From: Rhodospirillaceae bacterium
GTDB lineage: Bacteria > Pseudomonadota > Alphaproteobacteria > Azospirillales > Azospirillaceae
Length of the DNA: 64,000 nucleotides
Assembly (NCBI GenBank): GCA_029267445.1
Contig: JAJUIU010000001.1
Span: forward strand, 62,001-126,000
Direction: 5' to 3'
Below the pieces are notes generated by a model. It did no database searches. It saw only the letters and a program-made list of their open reading frames with translations, and was not told where the DNA came from. This document shows positions 18,017-26,488 of this stretch, in pieces (within the stretch, counting starts at the first letter, position 1; every line of letters starts with the position of its first letter). Made by a program: the position numbers and the translations under genes.

Positions 18017-19086
18017 GACAGTCCCCCGTCGACGGGGACCGGCTTAACCTTCTGTCCGGCCACAATGAATTCCTGGCCGACGACCACCAGACGCACGCGA
18101 TCCGGGAGTCCGCCGATCCATACCCCGTCGGGCGCGCTGCCCATGATCTGCACCGGGGTGAAGGTGACGATGTCATCAGGCGTCAGTGTCTTCACGCCGA
18201 TGGCCCCCTTGTCGTCGAGGGTCAGCACGGCGGGGCTGATCTTGTGCGCGAGCTTCTCGGCTACGGGGAGGTTGAGCGATGCCGTCAGGCCGGCGACGAT
18301 GCCGTAGCCTGGATTGGGCGCCTCCACCTCGACGCGGAAGGTGCGGGCCTCCTGCTCGGCCTGGGCCGCGATAAAGGTGATGGTGCCCTCGATCTCATTG
18401 CCGCCGAATACCCGTGCCTTTGCCGGCGCTCCGACCCTCAGTTCCGTCACGTTGCGCTCGGTCACGAAGGCGACGAAGCGGATCGGATCGAGATCGACAA
18501 TGGTCGCGACCAGGTCGTTCACGTCCAGGAAATCGCCGATCTCAGTCGGGCGGGCGTCCAGAATACCGTCGAAGGGGGCGCTGACGGTGGTCTTCTCCAT
18601 CAGCAGCTCTGCCTGCCGCAGACGCGCCTGGGCCGCCTCGAACTGAGCCTTGGCCTCGGCCCGGCGCACCTCCGAATTGAAGCCCCGCTCCGCCAGCTTT
18701 TGGGCCGCCTCGAACTCGATGCGGCGCAGGTTCAGGTTGGCGCGCGCCTCTTCAAGCTCCGCCCTCCGCGCCTCGACAGCGATGCGGACGACCGGGTCGC
18801 CCGCCTTCAAACTGGCCCCGCGCTGCGCCAGGACCTCCTCGACGCGTCCCCGGATCTCGGAGCGAAGGTCGACCGTTCGGTTCGCCAGGGTGCGGCCATT
18901 GATGATGACTTCCCGCACCATCGGCTGGGCTGTCATGTCCGCCACACGAACGGCAAAGAGTTCGCGTTCCTCAGCCGCACCGGCCTGTGGCGCGTCATCA
19001 GCCTTGCCGATCCCGAGCAGGCCGCTGCCAAGCCAAAGTGCGGAGACGACGGCCAGCCCGAGGGCGACCTTGTAAGACGACTTCAT
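18013..19086 (-). CDS. RND efflux periplasmic adaptor
   Basis: Membrane-fusion protein that links the RND pump to an outer-membrane channel, 357 residues. The N-terminal anchor is MKSSYKVALGLAVVSALWLG. Then come the lipoyl-like half motifs (IRGRVEEVLAQRGASLKAGDPVVRI and the matching FDGILDARPTEIGDFLD), the coiled-coil hairpin (about 100-160, many Glu, Ala and Arg) and a beta-barrel domain. ATG 19086 is chosen because the hydrophobic anchor begins there; an in-frame start at 19128 adds 14 residues with no character. It lies 57 bases after padR. Confidence 0.93.
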   Translation of the reverse strand: MKSSYKVALGLAVVSALWLGSGLLGIGKADDAPQAGAAEERELFAVRVADMTAQPMVREVIINGRTLANRTVDLRSEIRGRVEEVLAQRGASLKAGDPVVRIAVEARRAELEEARANLNLRRIEFEAAQKLAERGFNSEVRRAEAKAQFEAAQARLRQAELLMEKTTVSAPFDGILDARPTEIGDFLDVNDLVATIVDLDPIRFVAFVTERNVTELRVGAPAKARVFGGNEIEGTITFIAAQAEQEARTFRVEVEAPNPGYGIVAGLTASLNLPVAEKLAHKISPAVLTLDDKGAIGVKTLTPDDIVTFTPVQIMGSAPDGVWIGGLPDRVRLVVVGQEFIVAGQKVKPVPVDGGLS

Positions 19087-19143
19087 CCTCGAACATGCCT
19101 CTCGACCGGGTTGCGCCCCAGTCCACAAGACCTCCGCCTGCGG

Positions 19144-19686
19144 CTACTCAGCCACTTTCGGTTCGAGTCTAGTGACGGCCGCAAGCTCGTGACGATGTTC
19201 GTCCAAATATGCCGCGGCGGCGCGATGAATAGCTAAACCAAGCCCGTTTACAAACTTTTCCGCGGGACCGCTGTGTTCCGCGTCACAGCGCTCCAGTTCC
19301 TGGATCGTCTCACGCAGGTCGTCGATGCGTTCGGCGACGAGACGGTCCACCTGCCGCGCGGGCAGAAGGTGGCTGAAGAACAGGGTGAACATGAACTCCG
19401 AGCGGAGCTTGTCGGGTGCCGGCGAGCGGCTTATCGCCTGGAGCAGGTAGTTACGGCCCTGCGGCGTGATCCGATAGATCTTCTTGTCGGGCCGCGCGTC
19501 GCTTCCTTTGCCGGCAAGGACGATCATGCCGTCCTCCAGCAGTCGGCGCAGCGCAGGGTAGATGGAACCGAAGCCCGCGTCGCTGAAGAGGCTCAAGGGA
19601 CCACTCTCGAACGCCTTACGGATTTCGTAACCGGAAGCGTCGCCCCGGCTGAGCACGCCAAGGCACAGAACACGCACGTCGATCAT
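19144..19686 (-). CDS. PadR family transcriptional regulator
   Basis: A 180-residue PadR-type repressor. The winged helix is at about 5-85 (LCLGVLSRGDASGYEI, then FGSIYPALRRLLEDGMI and the DKKIYRITPQGR wing). The C-terminal helical dimer domain (about 90-165) follows. PadR proteins usually repress a neighbouring efflux or detoxification gene and are released by the substrate. As the first gene of the pump/P450 operon it very likely controls itself and those genes. A TTGTG-N9-CACAA dyad lies 10 bases upstream of its start. Confidence 0.92.
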   Translation of the reverse strand: MIDVRVLCLGVLSRGDASGYEIRKAFESGPLSLFSDAGFGSIYPALRRLLEDGMIVLAGKGSDARPDKKIYRITPQGRNYLLQAISRSPAPDKLRSEFMFTLFFSHLLPARQVDRLVAERIDDLRETIQELERCDAEHSGPAEKFVNGLGLAIHRAAAAYLDEHRHELAAVTRLEPKVAE

Positions 19687-19695
19687 GATTTACCT

Positions 19696-19714
19696 TTGTG
19701 GACAACGATCACAA
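19696..19714. promoter_or_regulatory. Possible PadR operator dyad
   Basis: The inverted repeat TTGTG-N9-CACAA sits 10 bases upstream of the padR start codon, where bound protein would cover the ribosome site and the transcript start. A second, imperfect dyad (CATATCGCG-N3-CGACATATG) lies at about 19750-19770. The match to a PadR site is by position and symmetry only. Confidence 0.35.
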
Positions 19715-19877
19715 TAACCTTACCGCCCATATTGGTATCTGGTCGGCAGGCATATCGCGCCGCGACATATGGTCGGTGTCGGGGCTTGGACAAGCGGGTA
19801 ACGTCCGAGGCGCGGGTGGGTTGCGACGCGGCGTTCCAGCGGCCGGCTCCCTTCATTCGGCATCCGACGGCGACGCT

Positions 19878-20723
19878 TCAGGGGCGCAACGCGCGGGCGA
19901 GCCGCACATGCATCGCCACCGGCACGCACCCATCGGCCTCCGCCAGCGCGGCGAAGCGATCGGCGATGGACTGCTCCACGGCTGCGCGTTCGGCCGGATG
20001 CAAGGCCATCAGCCGGGGGGTGAAACCCATCTCCAGGGTCGCCCGCCAGAAGGGGCGGTCCGCCGGCACGCGCTGGTCGAGGCGGAGCGACTGCTCTACG
20101 ACATTCCTCAGGCCGGCCGCCGCCAGTGTTGACGTCAGCGCCCCCTCCGTCGCGAACCTGAAAAGCGGTGCCAGGTGGTCGGAGGGATCGGGGCCAAGCC
20201 GGGCGTCCAGGGTCGACAGGATCTCGCCGAACAGCGTGTTCTCGGCCAGCGGACCCCAGACGGCGAAAGCCGCCACACCCCCCGGCAGCAGGATGCGGCG
20301 CATCTCCGAAGCCGCCGCCACCGGGTCGGAAACAAACATCAGCCCGAATCGGCAGACAACCTTGCCGAACGTTCCATCGGCGAAGGGCAGGCGGGCCATG
20401 TCCGCGGCCGTCAGTCTTTCCGGCAGGCCCTTCGCCCGGGCGCGGGCTGCGGCATGGGCGAGCATGGCTGGCACGAGGTCACTGCCGACCGCCAAGCCGC
20501 CGGGTCCGACGCGGGCGGCGATACCGAGCCACGGCTCTCCCGCCCCCGTCGCAAGGTCGAGCACACGGTCTTGGGTGTTGACGCCCGCGAGGTCCAGAAG
20601 CGGCCAATTGATCCGATCCGCCGGCTCGGCCATCTGCTCGGCCCAGCGCCCCCAGGCGTCGGCGCTCTCGCTCCAGCGGCGCCGTTCGTCCACTGCACCC
20701 ATGGGCTGGCTCCGCTCTGGCAT
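19878..20723 (-). CDS. Class I SAM-dependent methyltransferase
   Basis: A 281-residue methyltransferase of the UbiE/COQ5-like class. SAM motif I is VLDLATGAGEP (about 55-65), followed by the acidic motif II region (GSDLVPAMLAHAAARA) and a post-motif LPFADGTFGKVVCRFGLMF typical of Methyltransf_11. Substrate unknown. It follows two small genes on the same strand and is nine bases from the preceding one, so the three may share a transcript. No flanking biosynthetic gene indicates a role. Confidence 0.9.
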   Translation of the reverse strand: MPERSQPMGAVDERRRWSESADAWGRWAEQMAEPADRINWPLLDLAGVNTQDRVLDLATGAGEPWLGIAARVGPGGLAVGSDLVPAMLAHAAARARAKGLPERLTAADMARLPFADGTFGKVVCRFGLMFVSDPVAAASEMRRILLPGGVAAFAVWGPLAENTLFGEILSTLDARLGPDPSDHLAPLFRFATEGALTSTLAAAGLRNVVEQSLRLDQRVPADRPFWRATLEMGFTPRLMALHPAERAAVEQSIADRFAALAEADGCVPVAMHVRLARALRP

Positions 20724-20732
20724 GGTACCGGC

Positions 20733-21050
20733 CTAATGCAGGAGGCGCGGCGGGCCGGAATGGTCAGAGTGTCCCGTGCCATCGCCGACACGCTCCCGCA
20801 ACGCTTCGAGCTCCTCGGCCATCCGCTTCTGTGTCCGCGCCAGCGTCTGCATCTGCGCGCGCGTCTCGTTCGCGTGCCTTTGAAGGGCACCGATGGCATC
20901 CCCAAGCTGACGGACCGTCCTCGCTCCACGGCCGGTTCCGGCATCATGGCGGAACAGGCGACGGAAGCCGACCAGGGCGGTGAGCCCCAGCAGCAGGAAC
21001 AGAACGAAACCGGCGACGGTGCCGGTCATGACGATGCTGAACCAGTCCAT
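20733..21050 (-). CDS. Small membrane protein with coiled coil
   Basis: A 105-residue protein of unknown function. One membrane segment lies at about 8-29 (MTGTVAGFVLFLLLGLTALVG), then a basic stretch and a coiled coil at about 45-88 (QLGDAIGALQRHANETRAQMQ...). It ends in a charged tail rich in Gly and His. It is nine bases upstream of the methyltransferase gene on the same strand. The layout is that of a small membrane-tethered coiled-coil protein. Confidence 0.6.
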   Translation of the reverse strand: MDWFSIVMTGTVAGFVLFLLLGLTALVGFRRLFRHDAGTGRGARTVRQLGDAIGALQRHANETRAQMQTLARTQKRMAEELEALRERVGDGTGHSDHSGPPRLLH

Positions 21051-21145
21051 GGGAGCGCCTTGCCGTTTGCATCCCGGCAGGGATCTGCGTCAGCCATGGA
21101 TATAGGCGCGATGCGGGCGTAGTGACAGCCCCGGACTGCGACCGC

Positions 21146-21496
21146 TCAGCCGACAGGCGCGTGCGCCGGGCCTGGGGCGTCCATGTTGGTGAGATGGTCC
21201 CCAAAGGCCCGCAAGACCGGCAGGAAACGCTCGATCTGCTCCCGTACCACATGGGCATCGGTCTTCAGGATGATCGACGGCGCCGCCGTCATCAGCCGTT
21301 CAGCCCTGAACGGCCCCATCCTGTCGTCAAGATACATCGCCAGCCCCATCAGCATCCCCAGATTGACGTCGTCCGAAGATTTGGGCGCTGCCAGCACCGC
21401 CTCGAGCTGCTCCAGCAGCCCGTACATGACGATCGACGTCCGCTCGATCGTGTCGTCGTGCGTCTTGTCGTTGGAGCCGATCTCGGTCATGGGCAT
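21146..21496 (-). CDS. Hypothetical protein, helical
   Basis: A 116-residue, mostly helical soluble protein that I do not recognise. It has an N-terminal helix with DDTIERTSIVMYGLLEQLEAVL, a central GMLMGLAMYLDDRMGPFRAERLM segment and a C-terminal helix VREQIERFLPVLRAFG. No signal peptide or membrane segment. An AAAGG lies eight bases before ATG 21496. It may share a transcript with the two minus-strand genes downstream; the flavin oxidase gene is divergent from it. Confidence 0.6.
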   Translation of the reverse strand: MPMTEIGSNDKTHDDTIERTSIVMYGLLEQLEAVLAAPKSSDDVNLGMLMGLAMYLDDRMGPFRAERLMTAAPSIILKTDAHVVREQIERFLPVLRAFGDHLTNMDAPGPAHAPVG

Positions 21497-21669
21497 CGGA
21501 GGGGCCTTTCGGGAAATCCAGGCGATTTCGATCAGCCTACGAGGTGGACGGTAACCGAGACGTTAAGATCGGCGAGGACCGGCAGATGCCCGTCAAGTCT
21601 CCGCGCTTGCCCGCACCGGCGCGCTGGTTCAGCATTGGTCCGGACAAGTTCCTTCCGATGGGGGATCGG

Positions 21670-23091
21670 ATGCGGTTGACCCGGCGCGCGATGGTGAAGC
21701 TGGCGGGCGGGGCGGCGTTGACCGCCACCGCAGGCGCGATTGCGCCGAGACCGCTGCTTGCGCGGACGCAACCCGATGTCATCGTCATCGGCGCCGGATT
21801 GTCGGGTCTTTACGCGGCGCGGCTGCTGGAACAGAGCGGTCTGACCGTCCGCGTCCTTGAGGGCAGCGGACGCGCAGGCGGGCGCGTCATGACCCTCGAT
21901 GACATTCCAGGCAAGCCTGAGGGCGGCGGCACAGAGATTGGCGAACGTTACGCCCGAGTGATGGCCGTCGCCCAGGAACTCGGCCTGAAGCTAGAGGCTT
22001 CGACCGGTCCCGGGCGGGGCGCCGGCATGGTCTACCATATCGGCGGCACGTTCGTAGCGCCGCAGGACTGGCCGACATCGCCCGCGAACGCCGTCCAGGG
22101 ACCGTTCAGGGCCATGCCGCCAGCACAGCTTCTGTTCGGGGTGATGGGAAAGGCGAATCCGCTCACCGACCTGGAGGCGTGGCGGGATCCGGCCCATGCC
22201 GTCCATGACATTCCCCTGGCTGACTGGCTCAATGCTCGCGGCCTGGACGACGCCGCGCTCAAACTGATCGATGCCAACGCCAACTTCAACGACGTGCGGT
22301 CGGTGTCGCCGCTGCACATCTTCCGCAGCCTGACGTTCCGGACGTTCCAGGACAGCCCGAAAACCTTCAATGTGGCGGGCGGCAACAGCCGCCTTACCGA
22401 AGCAATGGCGTCGGCGCTGAAGGGGGATGTGGTCGTGAACGCCCCGGTGAAGGCGATTTCGGCAGGTTCCGGCGGAGTGGCAGTGGTTACCCGGGATGGG
22501 ACCCGCCACTCGGCCCGGTTCGCCGTGGTGACCCTGCCGATGACCCAGCTCCGCAAGATCAGGCTGGAACCCGCGCCGCCGGCGGCGCAGGCCGCCGCCA
22601 TCCGGGAGCTGGAGTATACCCGCATCACACAGGTCCATCTCGGCATCGACGAGCCGTACTGGGATCGCGACGGCATGCCCGCGACCATGTGGACGGACGG
22701 ACCTCTCGACCGCGTCTTCGCCACCGGATACGAGGGTGAGCGTCCGACGCGCCTCACTGTCTGGCTGAACGGGCGCGGCGCCGACCCCATTGACCGCATG
22801 GAGCCCAAGGCGGCGCTCGCCTGGGTCGTCGACACGCTGGCGGCCATACGGCCCGCGACCAAGGGAGCCGTCCGACCGCTCGGCATCAACTCATGGCAGC
22901 GCAATCCCTTCGCGGGTGGCGCCTATGCGGAGTGGCAGGCGGGCCAGATCGGACGGTTCGCGCACGAAATGGCGCTGCCTCTGGGCCGGATCCACTTCGC
23001 CGGGGAACATACGGCCGTGCTGAACAATGGAATGGAGGCCGCGATGGAATCCGGCGAGCGCGCCGCCCTCGAGATCCTGGAGAAGGCCTGA
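21670..23091 (+). CDS. Tat-exported FAD amine oxidase-like protein
   Basis: A 473-residue flavin oxidoreductase of the amine oxidase (monoamine oxidase/phytoene desaturase-like) family. The N-terminus TRRAMVKLAGG with a following hydrophobic stretch is a twin-arginine signal, so the folded flavoprotein is exported. The dinucleotide motif VIGAGLSGLYAARLLE (about 38-54) and the GRAGGRV segment come next, and the C-terminal FAD-contact region reads FAGEHTAVLNNGMEAAMESG. Start ATG 21670 follows GGGGA and begins directly at the signal; further in-frame starts upstream to 21544 give an unlikely leader. Two bases before the next gene, hence co-transcribed. Confidence 0.88.
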   Translation: MRLTRRAMVKLAGGAALTATAGAIAPRPLLARTQPDVIVIGAGLSGLYAARLLEQSGLTVRVLEGSGRAGGRVMTLDDIPGKPEGGGTEIGERYARVMAVAQELGLKLEASTGPGRGAGMVYHIGGTFVAPQDWPTSPANAVQGPFRAMPPAQLLFGVMGKANPLTDLEAWRDPAHAVHDIPLADWLNARGLDDAALKLIDANANFNDVRSVSPLHIFRSLTFRTFQDSPKTFNVAGGNSRLTEAMASALKGDVVVNAPVKAISAGSGGVAVVTRDGTRHSARFAVVTLPMTQLRKIRLEPAPPAAQAAAIRELEYTRITQVHLGIDEPYWDRDGMPATMWTDGPLDRVFATGYEGERPTRLTVWLNGRGADPIDRMEPKAALAWVVDTLAAIRPATKGAVRPLGINSWQRNPFAGGAYAEWQAGQIGRFAHEMALPLGRIHFAGEHTAVLNNGMEAAMESGERAALEILEKA

Positions 23092-23093
23092 CC

Positions 23094-23714
23094 ATGCGTA
23101 CCGTCGCGTTGGTGTCGGCCGCATGGCTTTGGTCGGGGGCGGCCGTTGCCGGTTCGGTCCTGGAGGCGGAAACCGTCGCCTCCCGCTTTAGCGGCGGTTT
23201 CGTTGCCGACCCGGCGGCGGGGCCTGAAGCGCCCTCGGGGAGGCTCCACGCCCTGATGGTGCCCGTGACGGTTCCAGCACTTCCGGGGCGGACGATCTAT
23301 CTGCAATGGCGGGACGGCGGGCCGGACGGCAAAGTCACCCGGCAGCGGCTCTGGAGCTTCGTCGAGGTTCCGGGCGGGGGTGCCCGGATGAAGTTCTTCG
23401 GTTTCCGGAGCCCGGCCGACTGGGTGGACGCACAACTGCGTCCGGACCGAATGGCCATGCTCACCCTCGAAGACCTCGTGGCCTACCCCGAGCAGTGTGA
23501 CCTTCCTTGGCGTGAGATCGACGGCGCACCGGAAGCCGCGATTCCCGCCGGTTGCCGGATTGTCACCCAGCGCACCCAGCGGACCATGGAACTGTCGGCC
23601 GTCATCCGCGTCACTCCTGAAGGCTTCGCATACCGGGAAGCGGGTCGGCTGGACGACGGGACCGTCGTCTTCCAGCTGCCGCCGGACGGCGACTACCTTT
23701 TCCGGCGCCAGTGA
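23094..23714 (+). CDS. CpeT/CpcT-like secreted protein
   Basis: A 206-residue protein with a signal peptide (about 1-18, ending AVAG). The body follows the CpcT/CpeT pattern: a first strand LHALMVPVTVPAL, then TIYLQWRDGG and RQRLWSFVEVP, later CDLPWREIDGA and CRIVTQRTQRTMELSAVI, ending in GDYLFRRQ. In cyanobacteria CpeT-family proteins attach bilins to phycobiliproteins; in proteobacteria the role is unknown. It starts two bases after the flavin oxidase gene stop. The family call is by pattern and needs a profile search. Confidence 0.6.
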   Translation: MRTVALVSAAWLWSGAAVAGSVLEAETVASRFSGGFVADPAAGPEAPSGRLHALMVPVTVPALPGRTIYLQWRDGGPDGKVTRQRLWSFVEVPGGGARMKFFGFRSPADWVDAQLRPDRMAMLTLEDLVAYPEQCDLPWREIDGAPEAAIPAGCRIVTQRTQRTMELSAVIRVTPEGFAYREAGRLDDGTVVFQLPPDGDYLFRRQ

Positions 23715-23730
23715 CATCGCCTGAAACGGA

Positions 23731-23760
23731 AGGGGGCTGGACCCAGCGGTCCAGCCCCCT
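23731..23760. terminator. Strong hairpin between convergent genes
   Basis: A perfect 13-base-pair stem (AGGGGGCTGGACC with loop CAGC and its complement) lies between the CpeT-like gene and the convergent TonB receptor gene. There is only a short T tract on either side (CCCCCTTC on plus, CCCCCTTCC on minus), so it may act in both directions but is not a classic rho-independent site. Confidence 0.7.
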
Positions 23761-23784
23761 TCGCGTGCCCGTCTCCGACCTGAC

Positions 23785-26163
23785 TCAGTAGGTGTAGCGG
23801 GCTTCGATGCCGAAGGTCCGCCCCTTGCGCAATGCCGCGAAGAAGGCGCGCGGCAGGCCCGTGTCCGGTCGCAGTGCGAACTGGGCAGGGGTGATGTTCC
23901 GCGGCGCGAACCCGTGCCGCAGGTCGAACCAGCGCGTGGCCAGCGGGATCGAGTCCTCGTCCAGCAGGTTGCGACCGAACAGCTGGAGCTGCCAGTTGTC
24001 GGTCCGCACGCCCAGGCGGGCACCGACCATGTGGGTGTCACCCGTTTCCGCCAGATTGTGAACCTGCACGTACTTGCTGGACTCGTACGTGTAGTCAGCA
24101 CCGGTGTACCAGCTCCAGCGATCGTTGATCGGAGCCGTCCAGTTCGCGTTGGCGCTAAACTTGTGCTCCGAGCCAAGCGGCAGGCGCTTGCCGCTGATGT
24201 CGCACAGGGGCCCGTTGTAGCCGGGCGGGATCAGACGACCGCCCGAGTTCAGCACGTACTCGAAGTCGTCGCAGCCGCGGGTGAAGGTGGCATCGGTCCA
24301 GGAATAGCTGATTCCCAGGCCGAGCCCCTCGACCGGAGCGGCGTTCAGTTCGGCTTCGAGACCCTTGATCTCCGCCGCGCCCTGGTTCGTCGCGATGGAG
24401 GTGATGGCGCCACCGGTCGGGGAGGGCAGAGCGGTCGTGAGTTGCACGCTCTCCGCCTCGATCCAGTAGAGCGCCAGGTTGGCCTGCACGAGCCCGCCGA
24501 ACAGGGTGGACTTCACGCCCAGCTCATAGTTGTCGGACTCCTCCTGCTCATAGAACGGGAAGCCGACCGGTATGCCCACGGCACCGTTGATGCCGCCTGG
24601 CTTCACGCCCTGAGCGTAGATGCCGTAGAACAGCAGGTCCTCGTTCACCTGATAATCGAGCGTCAAGCGCGGCGTCACGCTCTGATACTTCTCCTCACCG
24701 TTGAAGGTGACGGCGCCTGCGGTTCCGAAGTCCTGGCGGGTCTTGGTCTCAACCGCCCAGCGCACTTCGGCCGTAGCACTGAAGCCTTCGGCGAAATCCC
24801 AGGTGACCAGACCGAACAGCGCCGTGTTCTCGGTCGTCGTGAAGTTTGAACCGGGGGAGCCGAATGGCAAGCCATTGGGACCGGAGGCGTAGGTGATGTC
24901 CACCTCCTCATCCCGCTGATAGTAGTAGTAGGCCCCGGTCAGCCAGCGCAGTCGGTCGCTAGTCGGGCTGGCGATCCGGAACTCCTGCGACCAGTCACGC
25001 GTCAGATTGCGGTTCGTGTTGGCGAACAGCGGCTCGACGGTGGGCGGGCCAGCGGCCACGAACGCGTCGGAATGGTCGGAGTCCGTGCCGAACAGGTTCT
25101 CGTTCCAACGCCAGCCCGTCAGCGACGTCAACACATAGCCGGACCCGCCGACATCGTAGTCCAGCGCGAGGCTGGAGAGGTACTGGGTGTTCTCGACACC
25201 GTCGAACGCGGTGCCGTCGCGGGTGCCGTCCGCCAGCGGATCCGTGTTCAGCTGGACCAGTTCGGGACGCGGCTGGATCACGCCGCAATAGTATTGGTTC
25301 TGGTTGTTGCTCACCCGAACGCCGCCGATCCGGTAGAAGGGCGAGCGGAAGCCCGGGCGGCAGTTCAGCTCGTTCGCCGGAAGCAGGAACAGGGCCAGCG
25401 GCCCGTCATCGTCACGGGCGTACTGGGCGCGCAGGCGGGCCGAGAAATTCTCAGACGCCCGCCAATAGAGTGTGCCGGCGACAGAGCGGCTCTCCTCGAA
25501 ACCGACCTTCTGGCCGGTGAGCTGGTTCGTGTACTGCCCGCCATACTCGAAGTAGCGGGCGTTCAGTCCCAGGAACACCTTGTCCTGGACCAGCGGGCCG
25601 CGGATGCCGACCGCGAGTTCCCGCTCGTCATATTCGGCCAGCAGCAGCTTGGCGTTGCCCTGCCACTCGTTGGTCGGCGTGCGCGTGATGTAGTTGATGG
25701 CGCCCGCATAGGTGTTTCGGCCGTAGAGCGCCGACTGCGGACCCTTGATGACCTCCACGCGCTCGACCTGGTTCAGGTCGAAGCTCTGGATGTCACCCGG
25801 ATAGTAGATGCCGTCGACGAAATAGGCGGTCCCGGACTCCACGCCGAACTGGACGCCCGCCAGCACGTTTGACTGTCCGCGGATGACGGGGCGGTCGGTC
25901 GAGCGGCCGAAAGCCTGGGAGAAGGACAGGCCGGGTGTGAACCGGGCCAGATCGTTCAGGTCCGTGATGCCGCGCTGGGCGATCACTTCGCCGGTGAAGG
26001 CTGTAACCGCGATGGGCGCGCTTTGGAGCGTTTCCTCCTTCTTGCGCGCGGTAACCACGATCTCCTCGATCTGGGCAAGCGCCGGAGCGCTTGCGGCCAG
26101 CGTGACGACGGCCGCGGCAGCCGACATCAGAAGTTTCGCCCGATATGTCCGATAGGCCATCAC
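23785..26163 (-). CDS. TonB-dependent outer-membrane receptor
   Basis: A 792-residue outer-membrane beta-barrel taking up a substrate with TonB energy. Signal peptide about 1-30 (ends APALA), TonB box EEIVVTA just after it (about 33-39), plug domain (about 45-150, with PVIRGQSN and EVIKGPQSALYGRNTYAGAINY), then the 22-strand barrel ending in the aromatic ARYTY. The sequence is of the sphingomonad/caulobacter type often used for plant-derived or other large molecules; the ligand cannot be read. An AT-rich tract with ATTGAGAATAAGAG lies upstream on the minus strand and might be an iron-response site. Confidence 0.93.
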   Translation of the reverse strand: MMAYRTYRAKLLMSAAAAVVTLAASAPALAQIEEIVVTARKKEETLQSAPIAVTAFTGEVIAQRGITDLNDLARFTPGLSFSQAFGRSTDRPVIRGQSNVLAGVQFGVESGTAYFVDGIYYPGDIQSFDLNQVERVEVIKGPQSALYGRNTYAGAINYITRTPTNEWQGNAKLLLAEYDERELAVGIRGPLVQDKVFLGLNARYFEYGGQYTNQLTGQKVGFEESRSVAGTLYWRASENFSARLRAQYARDDDGPLALFLLPANELNCRPGFRSPFYRIGGVRVSNNQNQYYCGVIQPRPELVQLNTDPLADGTRDGTAFDGVENTQYLSSLALDYDVGGSGYVLTSLTGWRWNENLFGTDSDHSDAFVAAGPPTVEPLFANTNRNLTRDWSQEFRIASPTSDRLRWLTGAYYYYQRDEEVDITYASGPNGLPFGSPGSNFTTTENTALFGLVTWDFAEGFSATAEVRWAVETKTRQDFGTAGAVTFNGEEKYQSVTPRLTLDYQVNEDLLFYGIYAQGVKPGGINGAVGIPVGFPFYEQEESDNYELGVKSTLFGGLVQANLALYWIEAESVQLTTALPSPTGGAITSIATNQGAAEIKGLEAELNAAPVEGLGLGISYSWTDATFTRGCDDFEYVLNSGGRLIPPGYNGPLCDISGKRLPLGSEHKFSANANWTAPINDRWSWYTGADYTYESSKYVQVHNLAETGDTHMVGARLGVRTDNWQLQLFGRNLLDEDSIPLATRWFDLRHGFAPRNITPAQFALRPDTGLPRAFFAALRKGRTFGIEARYTY

Positions 26164-26488
26164 GTCATCCCCCTGTCATTCCGACGCCAGTCCCGGCCCA
26201 GTTCCCCCAAAGCCCGGACGACGCGTCTCTTATTCTCAATTTTAGGCTATCCCCCGATCCCGCCGGGTTCAAGCAAGCGGAACATAGACAGGATGATATA
26301 TCTTTATGCTTTTTCGATTTGTGCCTTTCCGGTCACAGTTGCCGCCGACCGTCCAGCCGATCGATACGGTCGGCAGGCGACAATTGGGTTTACCTTTGTC
26401 GAGCTCAGGGTGTAGCCCGTTGGTGGCACGGGCGGGCCCGGTGGGTTAACCTGTTCAGGCTCCGTGGCCAGGGTGGCTCCCAGCACGC
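26164..26488. other. Intergenic region between divergent receptor and response regulator
   Basis: No gene is convincing here. The side next to the receptor holds an AT-richer tract near 26227-26250 with a weak Fur-like ATTGAGAATAAGAG on the minus strand. A perfect nine-base inverted repeat, GCCGACCGT with ACGGTCGGC, spans 26344-26374 with a 13-base loop and no following T run. A single TTAACC half site lies near 26444. Confidence 0.4.
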
